This document shows positions 35,562 through 44,214 of a DNA stretch of 64,000 bases, one piece after another (the first letter of the stretch is position 1; every line of letters starts with the position of its first letter). The notes beneath the pieces are model-generated. The model was given only the letters and a program-made list of their open reading frames with translations. It had not been told where the DNA came from and searched no databases. The DNA comes from Sporosarcina sp. P33. GTDB taxonomy: Bacteria; Bacillota; Bacilli; Bacillales_A; Planococcaceae. The DNA is taken from positions 186,001-250,000 of the forward strand of contig NZ_CP015027.1 of NCBI RefSeq assembly GCF_002077155.1, given 5' to 3'. Made by a program: the position numbers and the translations under genes.

Positions 35562-36908
35562 TTATTGATGAATAGCCCGTCCGAAAAATGCGTTTGCGCT
35601 TTCACCGATTGCTTCTGAAACAGTTGGGTGAGCGTGTACGAAATTTGCCAATTCGTGCATCGTTCCTTCCGCATGCTTCAACACCGCTGCTTCATGAATC
35701 AATTCTGTTGCATTCGACGCAACGATCACTGCACCGAGAATTTCTCCATACGTCTCCTCCGCAATGATCTTAATAAATCCCTCCGTCTCACCCATTGCGA
35801 GTGCTCTGCCGTTTGCAGAAAGAGGGGAAAATGAAGTTCTGACTTGGTATCCTTTTGCTGCTGCGTCTTTTTCATTTAACCCGAACGAAGCGATTTCGGG
35901 CTGCGTGTAAACACAGCGCGGGATAGCAGATTGATCTAACGGATGAACGTCCTCTTCTAAAATGGCTAAAATAGCTGTCAATCCTTCAGCGCTGGCCGCG
36001 TGAGCGAGTTGATAGCCGCCAATTACATCTCCGATTGCGTATACATTTTTGACGCTCGTTTCATAGCGTTCATTGACAGAAATATAGCCTTCTTTTAAGT
36101 CAAGTTTCAATTCTGTAACTGCATCAAGAGTAGGGGTTCTGCCAGTTGCCACAAGTAAATGATCAAATGGGTAGCGCTTGTCTTTCACTAACACGTATTC
36201 TTTTGTGATGTGTTCGATCTTTGCATTGGTTAAGACATCCACATGCAGTTCTTGCAAGCGCTGTCTTATAATCTTTCGGGCATCCGCATCTTCAGTCATT
36301 AAAATGTCATCTGCTGCTTCGATTACAGTTACCTTTGTACCAAGCGGCGCCATAGCAAAAGCGAGTTCAATCGCAATCACACCGCCTCCTATAATTACCA
36401 GTGAAGCAGGCAATTTCTGAATATCAAAAAACGTGTCCGTTGTCAGATAATCGACTTGTTCCAGACCGGGGATGGGTGGAACAAAAGGTCTGCTTCCTGT
36501 AGAGACGATTAAGTTTTCTGTTTGCAGCTGTTGCTCATTTACCGTGATGATCTGTTCTTGATTGACCGAAGCAGTGCCATGAAACAAAGTAATTTCGTTT
36601 TTCTTAACCAAATACTGTATACCTTGTACTAACGCCGTTACCACTTGATCTTTCCGTTTCATTAATTTCGGGAAATCAATTGATACCTCGCCTGTGGTAA
36701 TACCCCACTCATTCGCTTGATTGATAGTTTGAATCACTTCACTATGTTGCAGAAGCGCCTTGGACGGTATACATCCGACATTCAGACAAGTGCCGCCCAG
36801 TTTATTTTTCTCAATCAGCGCTACCTTTTTACCTGACTGCGCTGCACGGATTGCCGCTACATAACCGCCGGGCCCTGCGCCAATTACCGTTACATCAAAC
36901 TTTTGCAT
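35562..36908 (-). CDS. acoL: Dihydrolipoyl dehydrogenase (E3) of the acetoin operon
   Basis: The 448-residue flavoprotein has the FAD dinucleotide motif GAGPGGYVAA at the N-terminus, the redox disulfide GGTCLNVGCIPSK (Cys pair about 40/45), the NAD motif VIGGGVIAIE and the C-terminal His-Glu pair in HAHPTVSEA. It reoxidises the lipoyl arm of AcoC. Here it is first in the operon, whereas B. subtilis has it last (acoABCL). A sigma-54 promoter lies 79 bp upstream. Confidence 0.95.
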   Translation of the reverse strand: MQKFDVTVIGAGPGGYVAAIRAAQSGKKVALIEKNKLGGTCLNVGCIPSKALLQHSEVIQTINQANEWGITTGEVSIDFPKLMKRKDQVVTALVQGIQYLVKKNEITLFHGTASVNQEQIITVNEQQLQTENLIVSTGSRPFVPPIPGLEQVDYLTTDTFFDIQKLPASLVIIGGGVIAIELAFAMAPLGTKVTVIEAADDILMTEDADARKIIRQRLQELHVDVLTNAKIEHITKEYVLVKDKRYPFDHLLVATGRTPTLDAVTELKLDLKEGYISVNERYETSVKNVYAIGDVIGGYQLAHAASAEGLTAILAILEEDVHPLDQSAIPRCVYTQPEIASFGLNEKDAAAKGYQVRTSFSPLSANGRALAMGETEGFIKIIAEETYGEILGAVIVASNATELIHEAAVLKHAEGTMHELANFVHAHPTVSEAIGESANAFFGRAIHQ

Positions 36909-36986
36909 AACTTCGCATCACCTGCTTTCGCCAGAATTACCCAAGTTCTCTATTCATTTCGTTACTTGAGGTTCATCTATAATAAA

Positions 36987-37002
36987 TGCAAGAAGCGTGC
37001 CA
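36987..37002 (-). promoter_or_regulatory. Sigma-54 promoter of the aco operon
   Basis: On the minus strand the bases read TGGCAC, 5 bp, TTGCA: a perfect -24/-12 element. It lies about 79 bp before the acoL ATG and requires an activator such as AcoR. Confidence 0.93.
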
Positions 37003-37091
37003 AATAAGTTCAGATATAGTAAAAAGCCTTGAATCCATCATATTAATTAGGCACTTGACAATATTCTGTAGGTTTCTCCACTTGAATAAAG

Positions 37092-37118
37092 TGTCTCATT
37101 AAGACAGAGAAGTGTCTC
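37092..37118 (-). promoter_or_regulatory. Candidate AcoR upstream activating site
   Basis: TGTCTC occurs at 37092-37097 and again at 37113-37118, exactly 21 bp (two helical turns) apart; the first is also half of a palindrome TGTCT-N5-AGACA (37092-37106). It lies about 90-115 bp upstream of the -24 element, the usual place for a sigma-54 activator site. Confidence 0.6.
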
Positions 37119-37129
37119 AGTGTATCAAA

Positions 37130-37165
37130 AAAAGCCCTGAACTAAACCATGGGTTAGTTCAGGGC
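37130..37165 (-). terminator. Terminator of acoR
   Basis: AGCCCTGAACTAA (from 37133) pairs with TTAGTTCAGGGCT (to 37165), extended through CC/GG; on the minus strand seven T follow. It insulates acoR from the aco promoter. Confidence 0.92.
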
Positions 37166-37169
37166 TGTA

Positions 37170-39116
37170 TTAATGGGCAACCACATTATATTGTTTCATT
37201 TTTCGATACATGGTAGCACGTGATATACCCATACGCTTTGCTGCGTGAGCGACCACTCCATTATCGGCTCGTAAAGCTTCTTGAAGTTGCTCTTTTTCTG
37301 TTAATTGTGTGTTTCTGGTCATCTCAGGTGGCAAATGAGACGGCGTTAAGATATTTCCATCTGCATTAAATAAAGCTTGTTGGATAACATTTTTTAACTC
37401 ACGGACATTACCGGGCCAATGGTATTCAAGGAGGCATGTTATGAACGCAGGAGAAATGTGCATGAGCTGCTTTCCAAATTCACCAGCTAACTCCTTAACA
37501 AAATGAGACGCTAACGCTGATATATCTTCAGCCCTATCACGAAGCGGCGGAACAGTTAATTGAATAACTTTTAAACGATACAGCAGATCTTCACGAAAAT
37601 GTCCATCTGACACAGCTTCTGACAGATTGCGATGTGTAGCCGCAATAATTCTCACATCAATTGGAATAGCTTTTGAACTGCCGATTCTGGTCACTTCGCG
37701 TTCTTCAAGAATCCGCAACAAATGGACTTGGAGATCCAACGGCATGTCACCAATTTCATCGAGGAAAATGGTTCCGCCCTGAGCCATTTCAAACTTCCCC
37801 GGACTTCCTTTAGCACGGGCGCCGGTGAATGCGCCGGCTTCATATCCAGAAAGTTCACTTTCTAACAGATTGCGCGGCACTGCACCACAGTTAATAGCGA
37901 TGAATGGTTTGTCTTTTCTATTGCTTGCCTGGTGAATGGCTTGGGCAAATACTTCTTTTCCGGTACCTGTTTCCCCAGCAAGAAAAATTGTCGCATCAAT
38001 TGCCGCTGCCTTTTTCGCCTGCTTCTGAACATATGAAAAGGAATCAGATGACCCGATCATCTTTTGAAACGGGTCCGTTTGTTTCTTTTCATCAAATGTT
38101 AGACTGTGTTGCTTTTTAGCATGAGTTGCTGAATTACCAGCTTTCAAAAAAATGATAGCGCCTAAATATATATTTTGAAATAAGACGGGTTGTACTGAAC
38201 ATTGATACAATTGTTTTAGCCGCTGATCCTGTATTACTTCTCTCGAAACCGCCTTCCCGCTGAGCATCGCATAATGTACAAGTTCATCTAATCCTTCCAG
38301 GAATTGAGTATGCAGGATATCGGAAATATAAGAGTGGTTATTTGCAACAGCGTTTCTTTGTACTATGTTTTTCTTGCTGTCGACTATTAAAACTGCATCT
38401 TGCGAATCTTCCATTGAATTTGTAAGGGAAAGATTGTCATGCAAAATACTTTCATATACTTGGTTAATGATCGTATTAGACAGATTGTGCGCTTCCGATA
38501 TAATTAATCTCAATGTATGCGGATGAATATGAGGATTGGAACCTGCAATATTGACAACGCCCAACACTTCCCTTGTGAAGGGTGCAATCATAGGGGCGGC
38601 TGCACAATACCATTCATGATTTTTCTTACAAAAGTGTTCAGAGAAAAGAACTTGGGCAGGACTTTTGGTTTTTAATGCGACACCTACAGCATTCGTACCG
38701 GCAGATTGTTCAGTCCACGTACCGCCGGTAAAAATATTGAGCAGTTCCGCACGTTTCAATGTTTTTCGATGACCAAATGATTGTAATATTGTGCCGTTGA
38801 AATCAGTAAAGGATAGCATCGTTTCCGATTCATGCAGTATATCCAATAGACTTTCTGCACGTGGAGTGGCAAACGATAGTAATTGTTCATTTTGCAGCAA
38901 ACAATTCTCCAGTTCATGATGTGTCAAAATTTCTTCAATGGAAGTTTGAAATGGGTTAACACCAATGGACTTCGAGTTTTCCCAAGAATCAGAAATTTCC
39001 TTTCTTACTGATCCGTCAGTAAGTGATCCTATCTCATGATATTGTTTCCAAGCAGTTTTAGTGGAAAGATTGAATTCATTCGGCTCAAGAATAGCTTTTC
39101 TAAGTAATTGATTCAT
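37170..39116 (-). CDS. acoR: Sigma-54-dependent activator AcoR
   Basis: The 648-residue regulator has a GAF-like sensor (about 60-200), a PAS-like segment (about 220-310), an AAA+ sigma-54 interaction domain (about 335-565; Walker A GETGTGKE, the sigma-contact loop GAFTGA, Walker B TIFLDEIGDM) and a Fis-type helix-turn-helix at the end (AKRMGISRATMYRKMKQY). It senses acetoin and opens the sigma-54 promoter of the aco operon. The ATG at 39116 is preceded by GGGGGTAAT; the frame continues upstream to 39503 but that part is not AcoR-like. A cre site lies upstream. Confidence 0.93.
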   Translation of the reverse strand: MNQLLRKAILEPNEFNLSTKTAWKQYHEIGSLTDGSVRKEISDSWENSKSIGVNPFQTSIEEILTHHELENCLLQNEQLLSFATPRAESLLDILHESETMLSFTDFNGTILQSFGHRKTLKRAELLNIFTGGTWTEQSAGTNAVGVALKTKSPAQVLFSEHFCKKNHEWYCAAAPMIAPFTREVLGVVNIAGSNPHIHPHTLRLIISEAHNLSNTIINQVYESILHDNLSLTNSMEDSQDAVLIVDSKKNIVQRNAVANNHSYISDILHTQFLEGLDELVHYAMLSGKAVSREVIQDQRLKQLYQCSVQPVLFQNIYLGAIIFLKAGNSATHAKKQHSLTFDEKKQTDPFQKMIGSSDSFSYVQKQAKKAAAIDATIFLAGETGTGKEVFAQAIHQASNRKDKPFIAINCGAVPRNLLESELSGYEAGAFTGARAKGSPGKFEMAQGGTIFLDEIGDMPLDLQVHLLRILEEREVTRIGSSKAIPIDVRIIAATHRNLSEAVSDGHFREDLLYRLKVIQLTVPPLRDRAEDISALASHFVKELAGEFGKQLMHISPAFITCLLEYHWPGNVRELKNVIQQALFNADGNILTPSHLPPEMTRNTQLTEKEQLQEALRADNGVVAHAAKRMGISRATMYRKMKQYNVVAH

Positions 39117-39195
39117 ATCATTACCCCCATACTGTTCTTCATTGGTTGGCAGCTGCCGCTTATTATGTACACTATACCATAATATGAATAATAAA

Positions 39196-39211
39196 ATGTA
39201 AGCGTATTCAA
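39196..39211. promoter_or_regulatory. cre site (CcpA) upstream of acoR
   Basis: ATGTAAGCGTATTCAA fits the catabolite-response consensus WTGNAANCGNWWNCAW at every position. It lies 80 bp before the acoR start, so glucose would repress acoR and thereby the aco operon, as CcpA does in B. subtilis. Confidence 0.8.
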
Positions 39212-39272
39212 ATACACATTGTAATAAAAATAGTTTGGTTAAGGGTATATTCATACTTTGCAAATCACTTAA

Positions 39273-39307
39273 TAAGCCGTCCTCCCTAACCGATTGGGTA
39301 CGGCTTA
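39273..39307 (-). terminator. Hairpin after the small membrane protein gene
   Basis: AAGCCGT and ACGGCTT arms with an inner CCC/GGG helix; the U-run is weak (TTATTAAG on the minus strand). Confidence 0.5.
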
Positions 39308-39310
39308 CTA

Positions 39311-39772
39311 TCATGCAATCTTTACACTGTCTAAAAAGATAAATCCAAATACCAAACCAGCAATCGTTTGGATTGTTGAATTCCCCGCATACATCAACTC
39401 CGGCAAAAGCGGCAAAAAATTTACTCCGAACGGCGAAAGTACAAAGACAGGCAATGCTAAAATACAAAGAGACGGCAGCCCTGCCCCTATGAATTTTGCC
39501 CAATTAAAGGTCCATTGTTTACTTACTTTGATTTCCTGTATAAGTTTTGGCAACCTGAGCAGTATACCAATCAGAATAGGAAATATTGCTGAAAATAATA
39601 CAAAGGATGATGGATTATAGTTTTTCATATATTCTTGTTTCAACACCATCTGGTATTGGGCACCTGCATAAATTATAATTCCTAAAACGATCGTCATCCA
39701 AAATAGTAAAAGAACTTTCTCATAAACTTCCCCCCCTCTCGTTTTTATAATGACTCTTCCGCGCTTTGACAT
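39311..39772 (-). CDS. Hypothetical integral membrane protein
   Basis: The product has four hydrophobic segments (starting near VLLLFWMTIVLGIIIYAG, then FVLFSAIFPILIGILL, FIGAGLPSLCILALPVFVLS and TIAGLVFGFIFL). No family recognised. The start is unsure: the ATG at 39772 has only a weak site, while a strong GGGGGGG site precedes an ATG at 39723 that is out of frame and reaches a stop after nine codons. Either translation begins at a later in-frame codon or the G-run holds a one-base frame change. It lies between acoR and codA. Confidence 0.55.
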   Translation of the reverse strand: MSKRGRVIIKTRGGEVYEKVLLLFWMTIVLGIIIYAGAQYQMVLKQEYMKNYNPSSFVLFSAIFPILIGILLRLPKLIQEIKVSKQWTFNWAKFIGAGLPSLCILALPVFVLSPFGVNFLPLLPELMYAGNSTIQTIAGLVFGFIFLDSVKIA

Positions 39773-39913
39773 AATGATCTTCAACTACTTCGCTTCTGTG
39801 CAGATGTATTATGTTATGCGAAGGGTAAGATTTTTGGTTTATCTTTCATAACTGTTATACTGGATCATGTAACCGAGCAGTATAGCAGAATTGACAAAGG
39901 AGTTATGGATACT

Positions 39914-41164
39914 ATGAAAAAGTTTATTAATGCGACTATATATGGGGATTCGGAATCCCGTGAATTTTTAGTGGAAAATGGCCAGTTTAAAGAAATTGGC
40001 AACGACTTACATGGAGCAGATGAAGTAATTGATTTACAAGGCCGTTTAGTGCTGCCTCCTTACGTTGATCCGCATTTACATTTAGACTACATTTTCTCAG
40101 GCCTTGGAGAAGGAAATGCGAACGTTTCAGGTACATTATTTGAAGGTATACAGCGCTGGAGTGATAATAAGAAATCACTGACTGAAGTAATGGTGCGCGA
40201 GCGTGCAATTAAAGGAATTCAAAAAGAATTAAGTAAAGGCGTTCAATTTATCCGTACACATGTAGATATTACTGACCCTAATTTAACAGGGATGAAAGCT
40301 TTAGTTAAACTGCGTGATGAATTGAAAGATATTGTTACCTTACAGCTTGTAGCATTTCCTCAAGAAGGATTCTTCAGATATAAAGGGGCAGAACGTTTAA
40401 TGGAGGAAGCACTTGAAATGGGTGCTGACGTCGTTGGCGGGATTCCGCACTTTGAGATATCCTATGAACATGGTGTGGAATCATTGCGGCGTATTGTCGA
40501 CATGGCAATAAAGCACAATGTGATGATTGATATTCACTGTGATGAAAACGATGATCCAAATAGCCGATTCTTAGAAGTGTTGAACGCACTCGTTATGGAA
40601 AAAGACTATGGTAAATATACCACAGCCAGTCATACATGCAGCTTCGGTTCAGTTGATAACAGTTATGCAAATAAAATGTTAGGGTTATTTAAAGAATCGC
40701 AGATAAACTTTATTTCCTGCCCAACCGAAAACGCACATCTGCAAGGACGCGGTGACAGTTATCCTAAACGCCGCGGCTTAACCCGGGTAAAAGAGTTGTT
40801 GGAAAATGGAAATAACGTCGCATTTGCTCAAGATTCAATTGCGGATTACTGGTATCCGTTAGGCAATGGAAATATGATGAATATTTTAGACAATGGAATT
40901 CATTTAGCACATTATACACATATTGATGAAATTAATAAGGCGTTCAATCTCATCACATACAACGGCGCAAATATTATGAGGGTTACTGATGAGTATGGTA
41001 TTGAAGCAGGAAAACCGGCTAATTTTATCGTGCTGGATGCACAAGACGCGTATGAAGCAATTCGCGAGCGATCGGAAGTACTAATGTCCGTCAGGAATGG
41101 CAAGTATTTATTCAAACGTGAACCGCGAAGAAATGAAATAGAAATAGATTTCTTAAAACAATAA
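39914..41164 (+). CDS. codA: Cytosine deaminase (CodA-like)
   Basis: The 416-residue amidohydrolase matches CodA along its length: metal ligands HLHLD near the N-terminus, HVDITDPNLTG, AFPQEG, IPHFE, HCDEND, ASHTCSFG, LQGRGDSYPKRRG and the catalytic Asp in QDSI. It deaminates cytosine to uracil for salvage, usually with iron. In E. coli CodA the last segment is HDDV; here QDSI, a common variant among homologues that may change substrate choice. ATG 39914 is preferred because the ATG at 39905 is only 2 bp from AAAGGAG. No codB permease adjoins it. Confidence 0.9.
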   Translation: MKKFINATIYGDSESREFLVENGQFKEIGNDLHGADEVIDLQGRLVLPPYVDPHLHLDYIFSGLGEGNANVSGTLFEGIQRWSDNKKSLTEVMVRERAIKGIQKELSKGVQFIRTHVDITDPNLTGMKALVKLRDELKDIVTLQLVAFPQEGFFRYKGAERLMEEALEMGADVVGGIPHFEISYEHGVESLRRIVDMAIKHNVMIDIHCDENDDPNSRFLEVLNALVMEKDYGKYTTASHTCSFGSVDNSYANKMLGLFKESQINFISCPTENAHLQGRGDSYPKRRGLTRVKELLENGNNVAFAQDSIADYWYPLGNGNMMNILDNGIHLAHYTHIDEINKAFNLITYNGANIMRVTDEYGIEAGKPANFIVLDAQDAYEAIRERSEVLMSVRNGKYLFKREPRRNEIEIDFLKQ

Positions 41165-41184
41165 TAAAATTACCTGAAGAATTT

Positions 41185-41220
41185 ATTCTCCTCAAACTTT
41201 ATGTTGAGGAGAATTTTTTA
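41185..41220 (+). terminator. Terminator of codA
   Basis: ATTCTCCTCAA (41185-41195) pairs perfectly with TTGAGGAGAAT (41204-41214), followed by TTTTTTA. Confidence 0.92.
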
Positions 41221-41531
41221 TTTGCTGATCGATCAGTTTTTAATCGACTTGAACTTTTGCTTTCTGAGGCCTTTCGGTAAACTGCCCTCACTTGTTATCA
41301 TCTTAAAAGTCAAGCCCAGTTAAATCATACCTTTTATCTTCCACATACTTCCTTCTTATGATTATACCAAACATTTTCGGGATTCATGTCGTCGTTATGA
41401 ATAATTCCATAAGAAATCAAGGACAAGCAGATTTCATACAGCGGCTGAATTCAAATGGATGCATATTGCGTATAGGTACTCGTGCTATAATTAAAGAAAA
41501 TGAAGCGGCAGACAGACAAGGGGCGGAAATA

Positions 41532-42230
41532 TTGAGGTTGAATCAATACATTAGTTCTTCAGGATTCTGTTCCAGAAGACAGGCAGAGCGGTATATTACT
41601 GCTGAAAAAGTTCTGGTAAACGGAATAGTTGCGTCTCATGTTTATTTTGTTCAAGATGATGACCAGGTCGAAGTTGACGGTCATAGAATCACACATACTG
41701 TTGAAACAGTTTATATTATGCTGAATAAACCGCGTGGAATTATTTGTACAGCATCTCCTGCTGTTTCGGATAATATTTTAGACTTTGTATCCTATCCGGA
41801 ACGCATCTTTCCAGTAGGGCGTCTGGATAAAGAAACAGAAGGCCTCATTTTATTAACAAATGACGGAAGTATTGTAAACGCATTAATGAGAGTGGAAAAC
41901 AATCAGGAAAAAGAGTATATCGTAACTGTCGACAGAATCATCACAGATGAATTTATTACAAATTTATCAAGCGGCGTAGATATTTATAACCCGAAAAAGA
42001 AAGACTATACGAGAACCAATCCTTGCCGTGTCATTCAGCTGGATGAATACTCATTCCGTATGACGCTTTCACAAGGATTGAACCGGCAAATCCGCAGAAT
42101 GTGCAGACGATATCAATATACCGTCACGCGCCTGCAAAGAGTCCGGATCAAAAACATTCAACTTGGTTCGCTGGAGCGCGGTCACTGGCGCTATTTAACT
42201 GATGAGGAAATTGCAGGACTCAAAGTGTAA
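41532..42230 (+). CDS. rRNA pseudouridine synthase, RluB/RluF type
   Basis: The 232-residue enzyme has an N-terminal S4 RNA-binding domain (LNQYISSSGFCSRRQAERYI, residues 3-22) and a synthase domain with MLNKPRGI, the catalytic Asp in VGRLDKETEGLILLTNDG and the closing GLNRQIRRMCRRY. The layout is RluF/RluB/RsuA; the compact size and GLNRQIRRMC block favour RluF. I chose TTG 41532 because GGGGCGG precedes it and the S4 domain then starts normally; the frame extends to 41358 without similarity. It is a single gene. Confidence 0.9.
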   Translation: MRLNQYISSSGFCSRRQAERYITAEKVLVNGIVASHVYFVQDDDQVEVDGHRITHTVETVYIMLNKPRGIICTASPAVSDNILDFVSYPERIFPVGRLDKETEGLILLTNDGSIVNALMRVENNQEKEYIVTVDRIITDEFITNLSSGVDIYNPKKKDYTRTNPCRVIQLDEYSFRMTLSQGLNRQIRRMCRRYQYTVTRLQRVRIKNIQLGSLERGHWRYLTDEEIAGLKV

Positions 42231-42244
42231 ACATATACCTTCAT

Positions 42245-42286
42245 AAAAATAACCTGACAACGCAAATGCGATGCCAGGTTATTTTA
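42245..42286. terminator. Bidirectional terminator between convergent genes
   Basis: An AAAATAACCTG arm pairs with a CAGGTTATTTT arm around an imperfect GCA-rich centre. T-runs occur on both strands. Confidence 0.85.
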
Positions 42287-42287
42287 C

Positions 42288-43967
42288 TTATTTCATACTA
42301 TTATTTTTTACTATTTTTACAGGCAGGAACAGTTCTCCCGTTTCTAAATACGTTATAGACAGCTGATCGCCTGCTTCAATATAAATTGACAGCGGCTCTA
42401 GTTCTGATGATACCAGGAAATTGCGGCCATCTTCTGCCAGGATAGAGACTAGCGTGAAATCACCGACCCGTTCTTTGAATACGCGTGTAACTGTAATATT
42501 TGCCTTCGCTTCTTCTGCACCGGAACTTCCATCAACTGTACTGCCGCCCCGTTGAAGTGCCGTTTTATACAATTTCAACGCTTCATTCGGTGAATTTGCA
42601 AATACAGAGATCTCAGGATTTGCAGCGGATACGATGAAGTAGTTTTGCAGAAATCCATTCGAATCAAGTACCGGCGTTAACCAGCTGGCTTCACCATAAA
42701 AGTTGTACAGAACCGGCATTTCTCCGCTCCATTTCTTTTCTATAAACTTCTTTTCAATGATCTGAAGAGCCCCTTGGGAATCCATATATGATTCTTCCAG
42801 ATTTCCCGTATAATACGTTGCTTTCCCAGTCCGCCCATCTGTTAATGAATAGCCAAGCATTGAATCAACGCCTTCTTTGGGGCTAGTGAAATCAGTGAAG
42901 TAATACATATGTCCATCCGCATCAAAAATAGGGCTGACATTTGCTTCCGTACCTTCATCTGAAGGAATCTTCACATCTTTTTTCCCGACTAGTGAATTCC
43001 AGAAACCATGAATATAATTTCCAAAATAACTATTTTGAAGGCTTACTGCTTCAGGGGAAACCGCTCCATTAATAAATTCAGGAATATCCTGCAGCGCAAA
43101 CTTTTTCGTTGCACCCGTTTCAGGATCCAGCATCACAATTCCTTTAGCATTGAACCCGTTCCGCGCAGATATGAATTCACCGTATGTGCGAATATAATGC
43201 GGCTTTCCTTCATCATCGACTTCCAATTGTACGTCTCCATAAAATATTAAATCCGGCATTTCCATCCGCATTTTACGGTCCACTTTTTTATGGAAAAAAG
43301 ATGATGGTGTGTAGGCCATTTCCGATTGGATAAATTTCGGATTATCCGCTGAATCTGTTGCGCTCATCGTAAAATAACCCGGTGTCGTTTTTCCATTAAA
43401 CCATTTAAAAAAACCTGAAAATTCAACAGGGGCAATATACACAAATTGATTATTTACTCTTTGAATCTGTAAATGACCCAGCTCATAATAGCTCGTATTG
43501 GGCACCTGACCAAAAGCCTTTTTCATTTTATTTCGCGCAAATTTCGGAGGTACACTGGCCGGTGTTTTCGTTTCGTCAAATGCAGTAATCTCTACTTTTT
43601 GGGACATTTCCACTATGTCATACTTTTTATTCGCGTTGAATAGCGGTGCACTTAACACATATGCACCAATCATCAGTGCGGCCAGCGATACGATCATTTT
43701 CACTTTGCGTTCGATACCTGTCGAAACAACTGCGCCTGCAATTGCGGCAACGAGCAGCAATGCCCAAAGTGAGGTCCAATTACGATCTAGATTCGTTACG
43801 TAATAAAAGATAAAGACACCAATTGTGCTAATCGCTGTGATCATCACCAAAGCAGTCCAGCGGTTAAAAGACAAGGATTCTTTTTTTGCAGTTACAGAAA
43901 GGATTGGAACCAGAATAACACTGGCGACAACACCCGCAAGTAATGAAAATATCAGCAAATTCCACAT
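42288..43967 (-). CDS. Large membrane protein of unknown function
   Basis: About 559 residues. Four hydrophobic helices cover the first 120 residues (LLIFSLLAGVVASVILVPIL, WTALVMITAISTIGVFIFYYV, LWALLLVAAIAGAVV, MIVSLAALMIGAYVL). A long extracellular region follows, with beta-rich segments that mention repeats such as FSGFFKWFNGKT, PIFDADGHMYYFTDF and a C-terminal small beta domain (VTRVFKERVGDFTLVSILAEDGRNFLV). I do not recognise the family. Either ATG 43967 or 43988 may be the start; both have only moderate sites. It is convergent with the pseudouridine synthase and monocistronic. Confidence 0.8.
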   Translation of the reverse strand: MWNLLIFSLLAGVVASVILVPILSVTAKKESLSFNRWTALVMITAISTIGVFIFYYVTNLDRNWTSLWALLLVAAIAGAVVSTGIERKVKMIVSLAALMIGAYVLSAPLFNANKKYDIVEMSQKVEITAFDETKTPASVPPKFARNKMKKAFGQVPNTSYYELGHLQIQRVNNQFVYIAPVEFSGFFKWFNGKTTPGYFTMSATDSADNPKFIQSEMAYTPSSFFHKKVDRKMRMEMPDLIFYGDVQLEVDDEGKPHYIRTYGEFISARNGFNAKGIVMLDPETGATKKFALQDIPEFINGAVSPEAVSLQNSYFGNYIHGFWNSLVGKKDVKIPSDEGTEANVSPIFDADGHMYYFTDFTSPKEGVDSMLGYSLTDGRTGKATYYTGNLEESYMDSQGALQIIEKKFIEKKWSGEMPVLYNFYGEASWLTPVLDSNGFLQNYFIVSAANPEISVFANSPNEALKLYKTALQRGGSTVDGSSGAEEAKANITVTRVFKERVGDFTLVSILAEDGRNFLVSSELEPLSIYIEAGDQLSITYLETGELFLPVKIVKNNSMK

Positions 43968-44150
43968 AAACAACACTCTTTTCCGCATTCAAGATTTTAT
44001 TCCTTGCTACATATACGTGCGAGATTGGAAATCGTTTCAACATATGCTCAATTCTTCATGTCCTTAAGCATCAGATGTTTTATTCTCCAAATCATATCCA
44101 TGACGTTTGCTGTTCTTAAACGGAAGATGTTTCATATATGAACATATAAT

Positions 44151-44199
44151 AAAAAACACCTGTGAAGAACATGTAATTGTTCTTACACAGATATTTTTT
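44151..44199 (-). repeat. Terminator-like palindrome, copy D
   Basis: A 49-bp hairpin with AAAAAACACCTGTG and CACAGATATTTTTT arms and inner AAGAACATG/TGTTCTT. It resembles copies A-C in its arms. It lies just after the stop of the aldolase-like gene and can terminate it. Confidence 0.6.
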
Positions 44200-44214
44200 C
44201 ATTGTATATTGGCG

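Noticed and set aside
39117..39503. Apparent 129-codon N-terminal extension of acoR
   Set aside because: It lacks AcoR similarity, contains the cre site, and the internal ATG at 39116 has a good ribosome binding site.
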